NCBI GenBank assembly: GCA_027484425.1
Contig: JAIXSZ010000050.1
Coordinates: 39,344-103,343 of the forward strand
Direction: 5' to 3'
DNA length: 64,000 nt
Source: Sphingobacteriales bacterium
GTDB taxonomy: Bacteria > Bacteroidota > Bacteroidia > Chitinophagales > Chitinophagaceae
Shown: positions 7,426 through 17,036 of the stretch, piece by piece
Numbering within the stretch: position 1 is the first letter of the stretch
Layout of the letters: every line of letters starts with the position of its first letter
Made by a program: the position numbers and the translations under genes
Notes under the pieces: model-generated
Told to the model about the DNA's origin: nothing
The model's input: the letters and a program-made list of their open reading frames with translations, nothing else
The model's database searches: none

Positions 7426-8316
7426 TTAAGCAGATACTATCAGCGACCGCATGGATATGGACCCCATATCAAAACGGTCATTGAAATAGGTGATTTTCTC
7501 GTTTTTCTGTTGCAGCCCTAGTATGTAGAACACCGGTAACAGGTGGTCGTAAGTAGGGTGTGCCATACGAGCCGTACTACCCAGCAGCTGTTGGTAATTC
7601 ATTGCAGATGTATGGTCGCCTTTGTCTATCCACTCTGTAAATCGGGTGTCAAATTCCCTAGCCCAATCGAATACCTTATTACTACTCCCGCTGAAGTCTA
7701 GCATTCCCAGATTGTGTACTATATTGCCACTGCCTATTATCAGCACACCTTTATCGCGTAGTTTGTTGAGTTCTTTACCTATATGGTAGTGGTAGGCTGG
7801 TGGCTGATCGTAATCTAAACTTAGCTGAAAAACTGGGATATCGGCAGCAGGGTACATAGGCAGCAGTACACTCCATGTGCCATGGTCTAGCCCCCAGCTA
7901 TCGTCCGATAGTAAGTGCGTATGGCTCACCATTTTCATGGTAAGTGCTGCATACTCGGGTGAGCCTGGTGCCGGGTATTGCTGGTCAAAGAGTTTTTTAG
8001 GAAATCCACCAAAGTCGTGAATGGTACGTGGGCGTGCCATACCTGTAACCTTAGTGCCCTTTGTGAGCCAGTGTGCGGATATAGATAATATGGCAGTGGG
8101 GTGGGGTAGTTTTTTGCCCATGTCGTGCCAGCTTTTGCTGTATATGTTGTCTTCAATAGCATTCATAGGGCTACCATGACCTACAAACATTGCTGGCATA
8201 CGCGGTGTTGCCGGCAACTGTGCACCTAAACGAGCTAAAGCTGAAAGTGTAGACATACCTGTGATTTGTGCTATGGCCAACAGACCACCTGCTTTGAGTA
8301 ATGAGCGTCTTTCCAT
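7426..8316 (-). CDS. LigB-type extradiol dioxygenase (4,5-DOPA dioxygenase family, YgiD-like)
   Basis: The protein opens with a twin-arginine-like leader (MERRSLLKAGGLLAIA), so it may be exported folded. The rest matches the class III extradiol dioxygenase family that includes plant/bacterial DOPA dioxygenases: FVGHGSPMNA, ISAHWLTKG, IHDFGGFPKK, DHGTWSVLLPMYP and GSGNIVHNLG supply the conserved His residues for the metal. Bacterial YgiD proteins are about 260 residues; this one is about 296 with the leader. The natural substrate is uncertain. The start at 8316 is chosen over 8397 because a TATATTTG -7 element (complement of 8358-8365) lies within the longer version. Confidence 0.85.
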   Translation of the reverse strand: MERRSLLKAGGLLAIAQITGMSTLSALARLGAQLPATPRMPAMFVGHGSPMNAIEDNIYSKSWHDMGKKLPHPTAILSISAHWLTKGTKVTGMARPRTIHDFGGFPKKLFDQQYPAPGSPEYAALTMKMVSHTHLLSDDSWGLDHGTWSVLLPMYPAADIPVFQLSLDYDQPPAYHYHIGKELNKLRDKGVLIIGSGNIVHNLGMLDFSGSSNKVFDWAREFDTRFTEWIDKGDHTSAMNYQQLLGSTARMAHPTYDHLLPVFYILGLQQKNEKITYFNDRFDMGSISMRSLIVSA

Positions 8317-8357
8317 TTGGAAATGTTTGAGACTAATACGATAGCTAACTGCTACTA

Positions 8358-8365
8358 CAAATATA
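8358..8365 (-). promoter_or_regulatory. Candidate Bacteroidota -7 element for the dioxygenase gene
   Basis: On the minus strand this reads TATATTTG, an exact TAnnTTTG match, placing transcription start about 30-35 bases before the ATG at 8316. No clear TTG at -33 is seen at the proper distance, so support is moderate. Confidence 0.45.
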
Positions 8366-8493
8366 CGTGTATATACATGTACATAATAGAATTGCATTGT
8401 TAAATAAAATAAGTGGTGCTGTAATTGGATAGTTGAAGCATGATAAAACCACGATTAGTGTGTGTAAAAGCTTAATTTTATAAGTTGTAGTCT

Positions 8494-9840
8494 ATGTATA
8501 AAAAGCCAGTTATTATAATACTCCTTTTGTCGTGTCTCAGCTGTGTAGATGCTGTTGCACAACGCCACCGTGAGCGCAGGCAATGGGAGGCTACTGAGGG
8601 CGGGCTGGTATACAAGGTATTACAATGTATGCAACGCAGAGATACGGCAGCTTATTTTGATCTGTTTCCGCCATTTGATACGCTGTGGAGTATGGTGAAT
8701 AGAAATACAGACAATAGCCCAGAGGCTCAGCAAGAGCTTAGTAACCTGAAACAACACCCACAGATATTGGTAGAGTTTGATCCACTTTACAATAGGAGCA
8801 TCATTGGTGGATTTGCTCATGTATTAGCTAAAGGAGAAGACTCTGGAGTGCAATGGAGTAGCGTAGTAATGGCGCGATACGAGCTACATAGGCAAGAACC
8901 TAACCAAAGTATGATAGGTTATAGTCGTATTGTTCCAGAGCGTTTTGCAGGATATGTGTTTGTACAAGATGAGTTTAATAGAGTGACCTATTGTATAAGA
9001 ATAGCTGAGATACAAAAAATAAAAGGTCAGTTTTTTGGTGGGCAGTTGCTGAATGTGCTGAAAGCAAAAAATGTAGATGAATTTGTGCGTAAAGAAGAGA
9101 TGGAACAAGACTACCTGCGCTGGCTAGCAGCTCACCCCGACACCGCGACTGTAGTAGCTACAAAAGACTCGACCGATGTAGCAGACACAGCCGCTGGCGA
9201 AAACCCCCTGCTAATGCACCGTGAAGAAGGGACAGATGATGATGGTGATAAGAGAGAAGAGGTAGTAGATAGGCGTTATTATGAGGGCATGATGGATAAT
9301 GAGATACCCATTAAAATGTATATTCGATATATGCGAATAATACCTGGTAAACCCCAACAATATGACGGATTGTACAAGCTAGGAGACTCAAAAAAATACC
9401 TGAAACTAGAGATAACTGTAACACCCGAGGGTAAGTGGGTGATAGAAGATGAGTCGGCAGTGGGTGTGATGGAGCTGGCGCTAAAAGGGCGTAACTATTT
9501 GGGGGGCTGGAGTAATGCTGATGAAAACGGGTTTGATGTAATAATGACCCAAACCGGAACCCCAAAAGGCAAAGTAGAAATACTGGATAAGATATTAGAT
9601 AGAGGCGCCAACCCAAGGGTAGATGAAAGTATATTTGATGAGGATAATGATGGTGGTAAGGGCAAGAAACGTAAAAAGAACAATAAAGAAAAGGAAGCGA
9701 AAGATAAAAAGCAAGATAAGACAACTGAAAAAGAACCCACTAAGGAAAGTGAAAAGGAGGCAGAAAAACCTTCGAAGAGTGATACCAAAAGTGTAAAAGT
9801 GAAACGAAAAAGATCAGCAGACAGTGTAAATAAGGAATAA
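8494..9840 (+). CDS. Secreted protein with long Lys/Glu-rich tail, function unknown
   Basis: I do not recognise this 448-residue protein. It has a signal peptide (MYKKPVIIILLLSCLSCVDAVAQ; cleavage probably after AVA). A globular part of roughly 370 residues follows, with repeated acidic and Asp/Thr-rich stretches, containing phrases such as VVMARYELHRQEPNQ and RYMRIIPGKPQQYDGLYKLGD. The last 80 residues are almost only K, E, D, S and T (KGKKRKKNNKEKEAKDKKQD and similar), a charged disordered tail. Such tails may contact nucleic acid or the cell surface; this is inference. It is transcribed alone, between the divergent dioxygenase gene and an outer-membrane protein gene. Confidence 0.8.
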   Translation: MYKKPVIIILLLSCLSCVDAVAQRHRERRQWEATEGGLVYKVLQCMQRRDTAAYFDLFPPFDTLWSMVNRNTDNSPEAQQELSNLKQHPQILVEFDPLYNRSIIGGFAHVLAKGEDSGVQWSSVVMARYELHRQEPNQSMIGYSRIVPERFAGYVFVQDEFNRVTYCIRIAEIQKIKGQFFGGQLLNVLKAKNVDEFVRKEEMEQDYLRWLAAHPDTATVVATKDSTDVADTAAGENPLLMHREEGTDDDGDKREEVVDRRYYEGMMDNEIPIKMYIRYMRIIPGKPQQYDGLYKLGDSKKYLKLEITVTPEGKWVIEDESAVGVMELALKGRNYLGGWSNADENGFDVIMTQTGTPKGKVEILDKILDRGANPRVDESIFDEDNDGGKGKKRKKNNKEKEAKDKKQDKTTEKEPTKESEKEAEKPSKSDTKSVKVKRKRSADSVNKE

Positions 9841-9936
9841 GCTGGTGCAAAGGAGATTTAATTGCAAATTACCCCTAAAAAAATTACTTTTTGGCAAAGT
9901 GGAGGTAAATGTTTCTTTCCCGAAAATAAATTTGCT

Positions 9937-9944
9937 TAGATTTG
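9937..9944 (+). promoter_or_regulatory. Candidate -7 element for the outer-membrane protein gene
   Basis: TAGATTTG matches TAnnTTTG and lies 30 bases before the ATG at 9974. It favours that start over the one at 9962. No good -33 TTG is seen. Confidence 0.4.
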
Positions 9945-9973
9945 ATTCTTATTTCTAAAAATTGCTCCAAGTT

Positions 9974-10696
9974 ATGAAGTCATTTTTACTCACCGCTGCC
10001 ATGTTAGTGGCGTTTGCGGGCGGTATGTTTGCACAAAATCTGCCCCCAGAATACAACTGGGAGATAGGTGTAAATGGCGGCTACAGTGCTATAACCAGGC
10101 CAGTTGGGCCACCGGCAGTGTATAGCGGGTCTCGTACTAATATTGTAAAAGATTTCTCACTACGTGCTACCTATTATTTCAACTGGCGCTGGATGATGTC
10201 TTTGGATATTGGTACAAGGCGTTGGGAATCATTTGGGCAGTGGGAACTGGAAGGAAAATTTGGCAAAAGGCTGAAACCAGTAGATGTAAACTTCTTGCTG
10301 GCTGATCAGGCAACAACACAGTCTGTGCAGATGAACCATGTCATACCTTTCTATACACAGTTTCGTGATTTCAATCGTGCAAACCTTTACTTTGGTGTAA
10401 TGGCAGGACTGGTGAACACCATCAACGATGGTTCACGCTCTTATGATAAATATAATGACGGTGTAGACTCAGGTTATACATACGTATCTGGCTATCATTA
10501 CAGTGCTGGAAGAGGTTATACTTTGGGTTTGCAGACAGGATTTATTTATTATATAGTGCCCCGTTTAGGTGTGACTGCCGAGTTGGCAATACGCTACGCA
10601 GATGTAAGGACTAATGATCAGAATTTTGCAGAAGTAAACAACAGATATCAATTATTGCACTTTCCGCAAACGGTAGGTGTACGTTGGCGCTTTTAA
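9974..10696 (+). CDS. Outer-membrane beta-barrel protein
   Basis: The protein is about 240 residues with signal peptide MKSFLLTAAMLVAFAGGMFAQ (cleavage at the typical Bacteroidota FAQ end). It then shows alternating hydrophobic/polar strands rich in Tyr, Trp and Gly (YNWEIGVNGGYSAI, LRATYYFNWRWMMSLDIG, YTLGLQTGFIYYIVPRLGVT) and ends in an aromatic residue (VGVRWRF), the beta-barrel assembly signal. It fits an 8- to 10-strand OmpW/OmpA-type barrel of unknown role. The inner start at 9974 gives a clean signal peptide. A strong terminator follows. Confidence 0.85.
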   Translation: MKSFLLTAAMLVAFAGGMFAQNLPPEYNWEIGVNGGYSAITRPVGPPAVYSGSRTNIVKDFSLRATYYFNWRWMMSLDIGTRRWESFGQWELEGKFGKRLKPVDVNFLLADQATTQSVQMNHVIPFYTQFRDFNRANLYFGVMAGLVNTINDGSRSYDKYNDGVDSGYTYVSGYHYSAGRGYTLGLQTGFIYYIVPRLGVTAELAIRYADVRTNDQNFAEVNNRYQLLHFPQTVGVRWRF

Positions 10697-10718
10697 AACT
10701 ATTTAGAAAAAGTGATTT

Positions 10719-10752
10719 ATTCCCCGAAGTCCCTGGATTTCGGGGAATTTTT
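10719..10752 (+). terminator. Rho-independent terminator
   Basis: ATTCCCCGAA (10719-10728) pairs perfectly with TTCGGGGAAT (10739-10748), with a 10-base loop and TTTT after the stem. It ends the outer-membrane protein transcript. Confidence 0.9.
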
Positions 10753-10816
10753 ATGTAAGCTTTTTGATAATATTAGTTGTAGTGCCAGAAAAATATGTCG
10801 GAGGAATGTATTGTTA

Positions 10817-11179
10817 TTAAAAAGTACCGCCTGACATATACACCCATAGTTCATTTCCCCTAACAACTGAGGCATAAGTATATAGTTTATAGCCCTCGCC
10901 CGATGTGTTTCTGCCATTTGCTGGATCGAAGCGGAACTTATGTTTTGGACAAACAATACGCCCTTGCGCATCTAGCCAACCACTACAAAGTGGTACACCT
11001 GCGTGAGGACAATTGGCAGCAAAAGCATGCAATTTTTCTTTTTGTTTGAGAATGCCTATTTGTTTACCAGCAATGGATACCTCTTTCAGTTCATTTTCGT
11101 TAAGGCTACTCCACGTTTCGTTTTCGATTCTGTACCAGTCAAAACCTGGCTTTTGTATCACCCCATTATCCATTGTCAA
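10817..11179 (-). CDS. Rieske-type [2Fe-2S] ferredoxin
   Basis: This 120-residue protein has the Rieske cluster motifs C-x-H (NCPHAGVPLC) and C-x2-H (CPKHKF) separated by about 16 residues, followed by FDPANG. The length and the lack of a signal peptide suggest a soluble electron carrier or oxygenase-type ferredoxin (NirD/Rieske superfamily). No oxygenase gene is adjacent, so the partner is unknown. MTMDN gives two possible starts two codons apart. Confidence 0.88.
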   Translation of the reverse strand: MTMDNGVIQKPGFDWYRIENETWSSLNENELKEVSIAGKQIGILKQKEKLHAFAANCPHAGVPLCSGWLDAQGRIVCPKHKFRFDPANGRNTSGEGYKLYTYASVVRGNELWVYMSGGTF

Positions 11180-11313
11180 ATACTTGATAGCTGTAATTGC
11201 TGCAAGCTAAGATAATACACTTCTCCTCCCAAAAAATCATACATAACCATGCTCTAATCTTCAGCAACCAAAAAAAATCACTACTTTCATTGCCTGTTTT
11301 CAGATGTACATTT

Positions 11314-13635
11314 ATGGCTAAGAAACAACCTGCTCGCAATCCCCAACCTGCAAAGGCAGCTGCTCCTGTAGCTTCTGCTAAACCGGTGTCAGCTCCCGCA
11401 ACATCAGGATTTAAGTTATCACTGCAACTCAAACTGGCGTTGATATTAGGAGTTATTACTTTTATCATTTACGCCAATACGCTTCAGAATGGTTTTGTGC
11501 TGGACGACTCGATGGTGTATTCTAAGAACACCATAGTGACTAAAGGTTTTGATGGTATTACAGAGTTGTTGCAGACGCCGAGGCTCAAAGGATTTGGATA
11601 TCTTAAGAATGAAAACTACCGTCCACTTTCGCTAGTTATGTTTGCGATAGAGGTTGGGTTTTTTGGGGTCAATGCCACTGCGGGTCATTTTTTCAATATT
11701 CTATTTTTTGCCATCAGTGTCATTCTGTTGTTTTTCTTTTTGCATAAACTCTTTGATAATCGTAAACCAGTTGTGGCATTTATAGCAGCATTATTGTTTG
11801 CGGTACACCCTGTACACACAGAGGTAGTGTCTAACATCAAAAGTCTTGATGAGATATTCTGTTTTATGTTTGCCTTTTTGTCGCTCAATGTCTTGGTGGG
11901 TTATATGAAGACGGGGAAGGCGTGGCAGTTGCTGGTGGGTATGCTGGCTATGTTCCTTTCATTTTTGTCTAAGGAAACTGTGGTTACTTTTTTAGGTGTT
12001 ATTCCTCTAGTATTCTTTTTCTATATCACTCAGGAAAAGCTAGAAGCTACAACTGAAGATGCATATGAGCCAAACCTACTTGCACGCATTACGAAGTTTA
12101 TAAAGGAAAATGTGAGGGCAGTATATATGACATTGGGCGCCATTGTTGTAACTGGTATATACTTATTTATCAGGCACAGCATACTCAGTGACTATGGTGC
12201 CAGTACTACTGCTATTGAGTTTATAGACAATGCACTGGTTGGTGCGCCCAGTCTTGCCAGCCGAATAGCTACTGCATTATACACCCTTGGTATGTATGTG
12301 AAACTGCTCATCATTCCTCATCCACTTATCAACGATTATGGCTTCAGGAGTATTCCCTATATGAAGTTTGGTAATGTGTGGGTATTACTGAGCCTAATTA
12401 CATATGTAGGTGTAGGAGCAACAGGTATCTATCGATTAATTAAGTTTCGCAAAGATTATTGGGCGTTTGGTATACTGTTTTATATGGCTACAATAGCGCT
12501 GTTTTCAAATATCTTTTTCCTGATGGGCTCAGCAATGGGTGAGCGTTTTCTGTTTTTTGCATCAGCTGGGTTTTGTTTGCTGGCGGCACTAGCCATAGAG
12601 AAGTGGATATTGAAGGCAGATATAAGCTTTGAGTCGTTCACTAAAAACAAGTTGGCATTAGGTGTGCTGGTGCCAGTATGTTTGTTGTTTTCCTATTGGA
12701 CCTATGCTCGTAATGCCGAATGGAAAGATAACTCTACGTTGTTTAAAACTGACCTAGCCAAGTCACCAGAAAATGGACGGCTCAATTATTATGTAGGCAA
12801 TGAGTTGGTAGAAAATGTGTATCCCGCTACACAAGACACTAACCAGAAAAAACAGGTGATAGCAGAGGGTATCGCCTGTCTGAAAAAAGCGATTGAGATT
12901 TTCCCTAAGTATACAGATGCATATACTGAGTTGGGAACTGCTTACTTAAATATATTGAAATACGATTCTGCCGAAATAAACTTTAAGATTGCCATATCAC
13001 AAAGTCCATACCAGTCCATAGCGGCCAACAATCTGGGTACCGTATTTTTGCGCACTAATCGTATACCGGAGGCTATACAGTATTACAGGCTTGCGATAAA
13101 GATAAAGGCCGATTTTGTGCAGGCATACTGCAATTTGGGTAGTTGTTATGCTCGAGCACAGCAGTTCGACTCGGCTATTTATGTGCTCAGTCAGTGTTTG
13201 TCTATAGACCCCAACTATTCTGAAGCGTATATGCAGATAGGTTTGGCGTATTACTTTACCAATAAGTATACAGAAGCGGAGCCCTACTTCAAAAAAGCAA
13301 TGCAAATGAATCCTACAGATATGAATGCCGCCAATAATCTGGGGGCAGTATATCTCAACTCTGGCAGATACCAGCAAGCGGTTGATATCTTCAAACAGCT
13401 GGTAGCAGCCAATCCTGGCTATGTGAATGGTTATTCTAATTTGGGACATTGCTACTACCAAATGAAACAATATCAAGCCACAATAGAGGCAATATCTAAG
13501 TCGCTGAGTCTTGACCCAGGTAATGTAAAAGATATACCGTATCTCGCGTTATCTTACAAGGCACTGGGTAATATGGCTGAAGCTGCCCGTTATGAGGCCA
13601 TAGCCCGTCAATACTATCCTGAATTCAAGATGTAG
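11314..13635 (+). CDS. Polytopic membrane protein with C-terminal TPR repeats (TMTC/PMT-like)
   Basis: The likely product from MAKKQPARNPQPAK is 773 residues; the ATG at 11314 is preferred because the 39 extra residues upstream read like untranslated DNA. A Lys/Pro/Ala-rich cytoplasmic start precedes about ten to twelve membrane segments, with loop motifs like NGFVLDDSMVY and HPVHTEVVSNIKSLDE. These resemble the luminal D-D loop of O-mannosyltransferase-like TMTC proteins. At least six TPR units follow (ELGTAYLNILKYDSAEINF, NNLGAVYLNSGRYQQAVDIF and others). It is probably a lipid-linked glycosyltransferase or protein O-glycosylation factor; substrate not determinable. Confidence 0.85.
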   Translation: MAKKQPARNPQPAKAAAPVASAKPVSAPATSGFKLSLQLKLALILGVITFIIYANTLQNGFVLDDSMVYSKNTIVTKGFDGITELLQTPRLKGFGYLKNENYRPLSLVMFAIEVGFFGVNATAGHFFNILFFAISVILLFFFLHKLFDNRKPVVAFIAALLFAVHPVHTEVVSNIKSLDEIFCFMFAFLSLNVLVGYMKTGKAWQLLVGMLAMFLSFLSKETVVTFLGVIPLVFFFYITQEKLEATTEDAYEPNLLARITKFIKENVRAVYMTLGAIVVTGIYLFIRHSILSDYGASTTAIEFIDNALVGAPSLASRIATALYTLGMYVKLLIIPHPLINDYGFRSIPYMKFGNVWVLLSLITYVGVGATGIYRLIKFRKDYWAFGILFYMATIALFSNIFFLMGSAMGERFLFFASAGFCLLAALAIEKWILKADISFESFTKNKLALGVLVPVCLLFSYWTYARNAEWKDNSTLFKTDLAKSPENGRLNYYVGNELVENVYPATQDTNQKKQVIAEGIACLKKAIEIFPKYTDAYTELGTAYLNILKYDSAEINFKIAISQSPYQSIAANNLGTVFLRTNRIPEAIQYYRLAIKIKADFVQAYCNLGSCYARAQQFDSAIYVLSQCLSIDPNYSEAYMQIGLAYYFTNKYTEAEPYFKKAMQMNPTDMNAANNLGAVYLNSGRYQQAVDIFKQLVAANPGYVNGYSNLGHCYYQMKQYQATIEAISKSLSLDPGNVKDIPYLALSYKALGNMAEAARYEAIARQYYPEFKM

Positions 13636-13653
13636 TAAAGAGGAGCCTATATT

Positions 13654-15501
13654 TTATTTGGGGAATACAGCTGGTAGTCTAGGGCTTTTGTAGGCGGGTA
13701 TATGCAGTGGTTGTTGGTCGGCAGTGCATATATAGTCGTTGGTGGCGCGCTTAAAGAATATTTTATTGCTAGTCAGAAGAAGTGCACCATATTGTTGTTC
13801 TTGCCCTTTGTAAATGTACCCAATGTTTTGGGGAGAGTTTTCGAATAATATTTTTACAATTTCGGTTAGTGTTTTGTCTTTTACACCACTTTCTTTAAGT
13901 GACGGTATGTCGTTCTGTGACAACTGAGTATTGGGGCGTGGATGAAGCGTTTTAGGTTTAAGGTCACCCGGTATCATACTTACTGATGAGTTAGACGATG
14001 GCACTTCTTTGCCTGGTATATACATTGCGTTGACACCTGTTTCGGCATTCTCTATCGCAGTGGAAGGTGTTATGGTTGTGGTCTTATTTTCTTTAGCAGT
14101 GGTTGGCTCGTTTTGGGTTTTAGTAGTAGTTGCTACTTTTTCTACAGGTTTAGGTGCGTCGATTTCAGTTTCTTTTTTGGATTCTTTCTTCACCTCTTTA
14201 TCAGATTCATCATCTGGCTCAGGATCTGGTGTCGAAGGTTTACTTTCGGTAGTCTTTGACGTTGTAGTGTCTATATTTTTTTCGGTTTTGTTACCGCTTT
14301 GAAATTTGGGTGGATTGTTGTTTGGTTTGTTGTGAAAAAACATTATATATACAACAACTGCAACAGTGAGTAGTAATATAACTAGCAATGCAATGAGTAG
14401 TTTCTTCTTTTTGGGCATACCTTCAGTATCATTGGCCGATGGCTGATGAATGTGCTCCAACAAGATATTGGTGTACCTGAAGAGTCGATTATATTCCTTT
14501 ACCCTATAGGTGGTTTCTTGTTTATTCCATCCGGTTTCGGGTATAGGTTCATCCCAAAGGTCAAATGGTTTATAGGGGTCATCATCGTCTTCTGTAAGAT
14601 AGCTGTCGCTGCTTTTGGGCAGGTAAGCCTGATGAGCAGCATCTATAACAGGCTCAGTTGCTACAGGAGCAGCAGTAAGTGGCGTATAGCTACTGGTAGC
14701 ACTGTAATCTGCAGATGTCTCTGATGTATTTGCAGAGGTTGCAAGTGTAGTATCTTCATTAAAAGTAGCAGGCTTATATACTCCTTTTTTGGTTCGTACT
14801 ACAGCTGTTTTGAGTGCTTCCTGCTTGCGGCTACAGAAGGTTTGCCAGTCTTGTATCTCTAGTATTTCCTCTTGCTTCACAAAGTCAGCTACGTTACTGT
14901 CTGTGCTAAAGTAAAGGGTAGTAGTATCTGTATGATATTTTTGAGCCTCTTCGAAAAACTGCAGTAGTTGTTCATCCAAACTAGCATTTGTGGTAGCGTC
15001 AGGGAGTACCAGATAGTTCTTTTGAGGGTCGACGTAAGGTGTAAAGAAGGGTGTTTTGCTGATAGGTATGGCATTAGCACGAGCCGCTACAAATTCTGAA
15101 GGCTCTGTTACCGCTATATCTTTGACGGTAGCAACATTAATAGTATTATCTTTCAGGTATTCGTTGTTGCTAAGTATACTTTTGTGTAGTTCTTTGAGCG
15201 ATTGGTAGATATAGTCTGCATCTGTAAAGCTATCTTGTAGCACTATACACGCACCTATAAAAGTGCCAAAACGCTCTGTATTGAGTTCACGGGCGTAGGT
15301 ATAGATGCAAAAACAAACAGTGTATACACCATCAATAATTTCTCTCTTAACGGAGTAGAGGTCGGCTCCAGGATAGAACTCTATTGCAAATTCGTTGAGG
15401 TCTAAGCTGTTTACAAATCGGACATTGGAATAGAACTCCTGCTGGTATCCGTGAGGATCACCAAAAGTGCCAAATACTCCCAATCCAATCCGGTTATTCA
15501 T
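13654..15501 (-). CDS. Single-pass membrane protein of unknown function
   Basis: The 615-residue product matches no family I know. The N-terminal part (1-240) looks globular and cytoplasmic (MNNRIGLGVFGTFGDPHGYQ; later DADYIYQSLKELHKSIL). Residues 240-360 are Ser/Thr/Ala- and Asp-rich. One strong membrane helix sits near 367-389 after PKKKK. Residues 390-520 are a disordered Lys/Glu/Thr/Pro-rich linker, and 520-615 form a compact C-terminal domain (DIPSLKESGVKDKTLTEIV, IGYIYKGQEQQYGALLLTS). With positives before the helix, the C-terminal domain is probably periplasmic, so this could be a transmembrane signalling or anchoring protein. It converges with the TPR gene, 18 bases apart. Confidence 0.8.
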   Translation of the reverse strand: MNNRIGLGVFGTFGDPHGYQQEFYSNVRFVNSLDLNEFAIEFYPGADLYSVKREIIDGVYTVCFCIYTYARELNTERFGTFIGACIVLQDSFTDADYIYQSLKELHKSILSNNEYLKDNTINVATVKDIAVTEPSEFVAARANAIPISKTPFFTPYVDPQKNYLVLPDATTNASLDEQLLQFFEEAQKYHTDTTTLYFSTDSNVADFVKQEEILEIQDWQTFCSRKQEALKTAVVRTKKGVYKPATFNEDTTLATSANTSETSADYSATSSYTPLTAAPVATEPVIDAAHQAYLPKSSDSYLTEDDDDPYKPFDLWDEPIPETGWNKQETTYRVKEYNRLFRYTNILLEHIHQPSANDTEGMPKKKKLLIALLVILLLTVAVVVYIMFFHNKPNNNPPKFQSGNKTEKNIDTTTSKTTESKPSTPDPEPDDESDKEVKKESKKETEIDAPKPVEKVATTTKTQNEPTTAKENKTTTITPSTAIENAETGVNAMYIPGKEVPSSNSSVSMIPGDLKPKTLHPRPNTQLSQNDIPSLKESGVKDKTLTEIVKILFENSPQNIGYIYKGQEQQYGALLLTSNKIFFKRATNDYICTADQQPLHIPAYKSPRLPAVFPK

Positions 15502-15644
15502 TTATTGCCTTCTCCTTAAAAACCGCTAAAATAGTTTACTATTATTATAGTTTTTTGAATTAATCGTTTTATTTGGTTATGCTTTTGCTAATGGTGGTTG
15601 CAGTTAGCATTACTACCATTATAAAAGTCAATTAAGGGGCAAAT

Positions 15645-16934
15645 TTAGGTTTTTCTAGGTTTCTTTTTGGCTGCGGGGAATAATACATTGTTGAGTATCA
15701 ATCGGTAACCGGGTGATGAAGGGTGAAGGCTAAGCTCTGTAACTGGGTCGTGTATCATATGCTGATAGTCTTCGGGGTCGTGTCCACCGTAGAATGTCCA
15801 CGTGCCTTTGCCGTATTCGCCATGTATATATTTTGCTTCGTTTGCTGGTTTAAAGTCGCCCATAACCAATACACCAGATTTAAGAACATCTTTTCTGAAA
15901 GAGGTAGTTTGTCCCATAAATCCTTTGATAGTGGTGGTGTGATTTTGGCACAACATAGCAGGTACTGGGTCGAATTTGGCTGAGAAGGTAAACAAAGTGA
16001 AGTAGTCGATATTCATAGGGATAGCAGTGCGGTATTCTGTATTATCAATAGTAGAATACTCGTAGTGCATAGGGCTCTTAATTAATGTAAAGTCTTTAAA
16101 GGCAAAGGTTTTGGAGAAGTCCAGCTTTTCTTGTGATTGTGGATCCATCGCATCACCGTCAAACATAAATTCACATATATCGGTGCTTTCTGCTGCCAGT
16201 GCTATGTCATAGCTATCGGTTGCAGAGCACATAGCAAATAGGTAACCACCGCCAGCAGTGAAATCTCTGATTTTTTTGGCTATTGCCAGCTTCAGCTGAG
16301 AAACTTTTTTGAAGCCATGTTTGGCTGCCATGTCTTCAGCTGTTTTTTGCTCTTTCTGATACCACTGTTCGTGCTTGAAACTTGCCCAAAACTTACCGTA
16401 TTGCCCAGTGAAATCTTCGTGATGTAAATGCAACCAGTCGTACTTGGCAAGGTCATCTTTCAGTAGTTCGTCATCATACACCTTATCAAATGGTATTTCG
16501 GCATAGGTGAGTACAAGTGTCACTGCATCATCCCAAGGTAGTTTGTTGGGTGGGGTGTATACTGCTATTTTGGGCGCTTTTTCTAGTTTTATTACGTCTC
16601 CGTTGAAGTCGGGGTCTAGTACTTTATTTACTACTCCGCTATATTCTGCATCGCTCATTACCTCATAGCTCACACCACGCAGTTTACACATACGTTCTAT
16701 GCCATCTAGCTGCTCCATGGCAAAACTGCCTCCTTTATAGTTGAGCAGCCAGTCGATAGTGATACCTCCCTTGAGTGCTGCATAGGCTACACCATATGCC
16801 TTAAGGTGGGCTGCCTGCCCATCGGAGTCCATAGGTATGAAGATTTTTGCTGCATAAACCTGTGTGTGTAAGAGCAGAGAAAGTAATGCAGTGGAAAATC
16901 CAATATTCAGTTTTGTGAAAATACTATGTTTCAT
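15645..16934 (-). CDS. Secreted GATase1-like protein (family often labelled asparagine synthetase B)
   Basis: The protein has 429 residues with a signal peptide (hydrophobic run to HTQVYAA). The remainder resembles a Bacteroidota family often annotated asparagine synthetase B, with KIFIPMDSDGQAAHLKAYG near the start. However, it lacks an N-terminal Cys nucleophile and the ATP pyrophosphatase loop of real AsnB, so that name should not be read as function. A class-I glutamine-amidotransferase-like elbow (GGGYLFAMCSATDS) and HGEYGKGTWTFYGGHDPEDY suggest an alpha/beta fold with a possible Cys nucleophile acting in the periplasm. No operon partners. Confidence 0.8.
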   Translation of the reverse strand: MKHSIFTKLNIGFSTALLSLLLHTQVYAAKIFIPMDSDGQAAHLKAYGVAYAALKGGITIDWLLNYKGGSFAMEQLDGIERMCKLRGVSYEVMSDAEYSGVVNKVLDPDFNGDVIKLEKAPKIAVYTPPNKLPWDDAVTLVLTYAEIPFDKVYDDELLKDDLAKYDWLHLHHEDFTGQYGKFWASFKHEQWYQKEQKTAEDMAAKHGFKKVSQLKLAIAKKIRDFTAGGGYLFAMCSATDSYDIALAAESTDICEFMFDGDAMDPQSQEKLDFSKTFAFKDFTLIKSPMHYEYSTIDNTEYRTAIPMNIDYFTLFTFSAKFDPVPAMLCQNHTTTIKGFMGQTTSFRKDVLKSGVLVMGDFKPANEAKYIHGEYGKGTWTFYGGHDPEDYQHMIHDPVTELSLHPSSPGYRLILNNVLFPAAKKKPRKT

Positions 16935-17036
16935 AAACGATGTAAATTACCGAATATAGCCATACTTATACCGAAGTAATTACATTTTTAACAAGAGGCT
17001 AAGAACATATATTTATGTCAAGGGTACATTAAGCAG

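Noticed and set aside
9311..9788. Two reverse frames opposite the 8494-9840 gene
   Set aside because: Low-complexity Ser/Leu/Phe runs are the mirror of the Lys/Glu-rich tail on the plus strand.
15645..16934. Calling this gene asparagine synthetase asnB
   Set aside because: It is exported and lacks the Cys1 nucleophile and ATP-binding loop; only the database habit supports the name.
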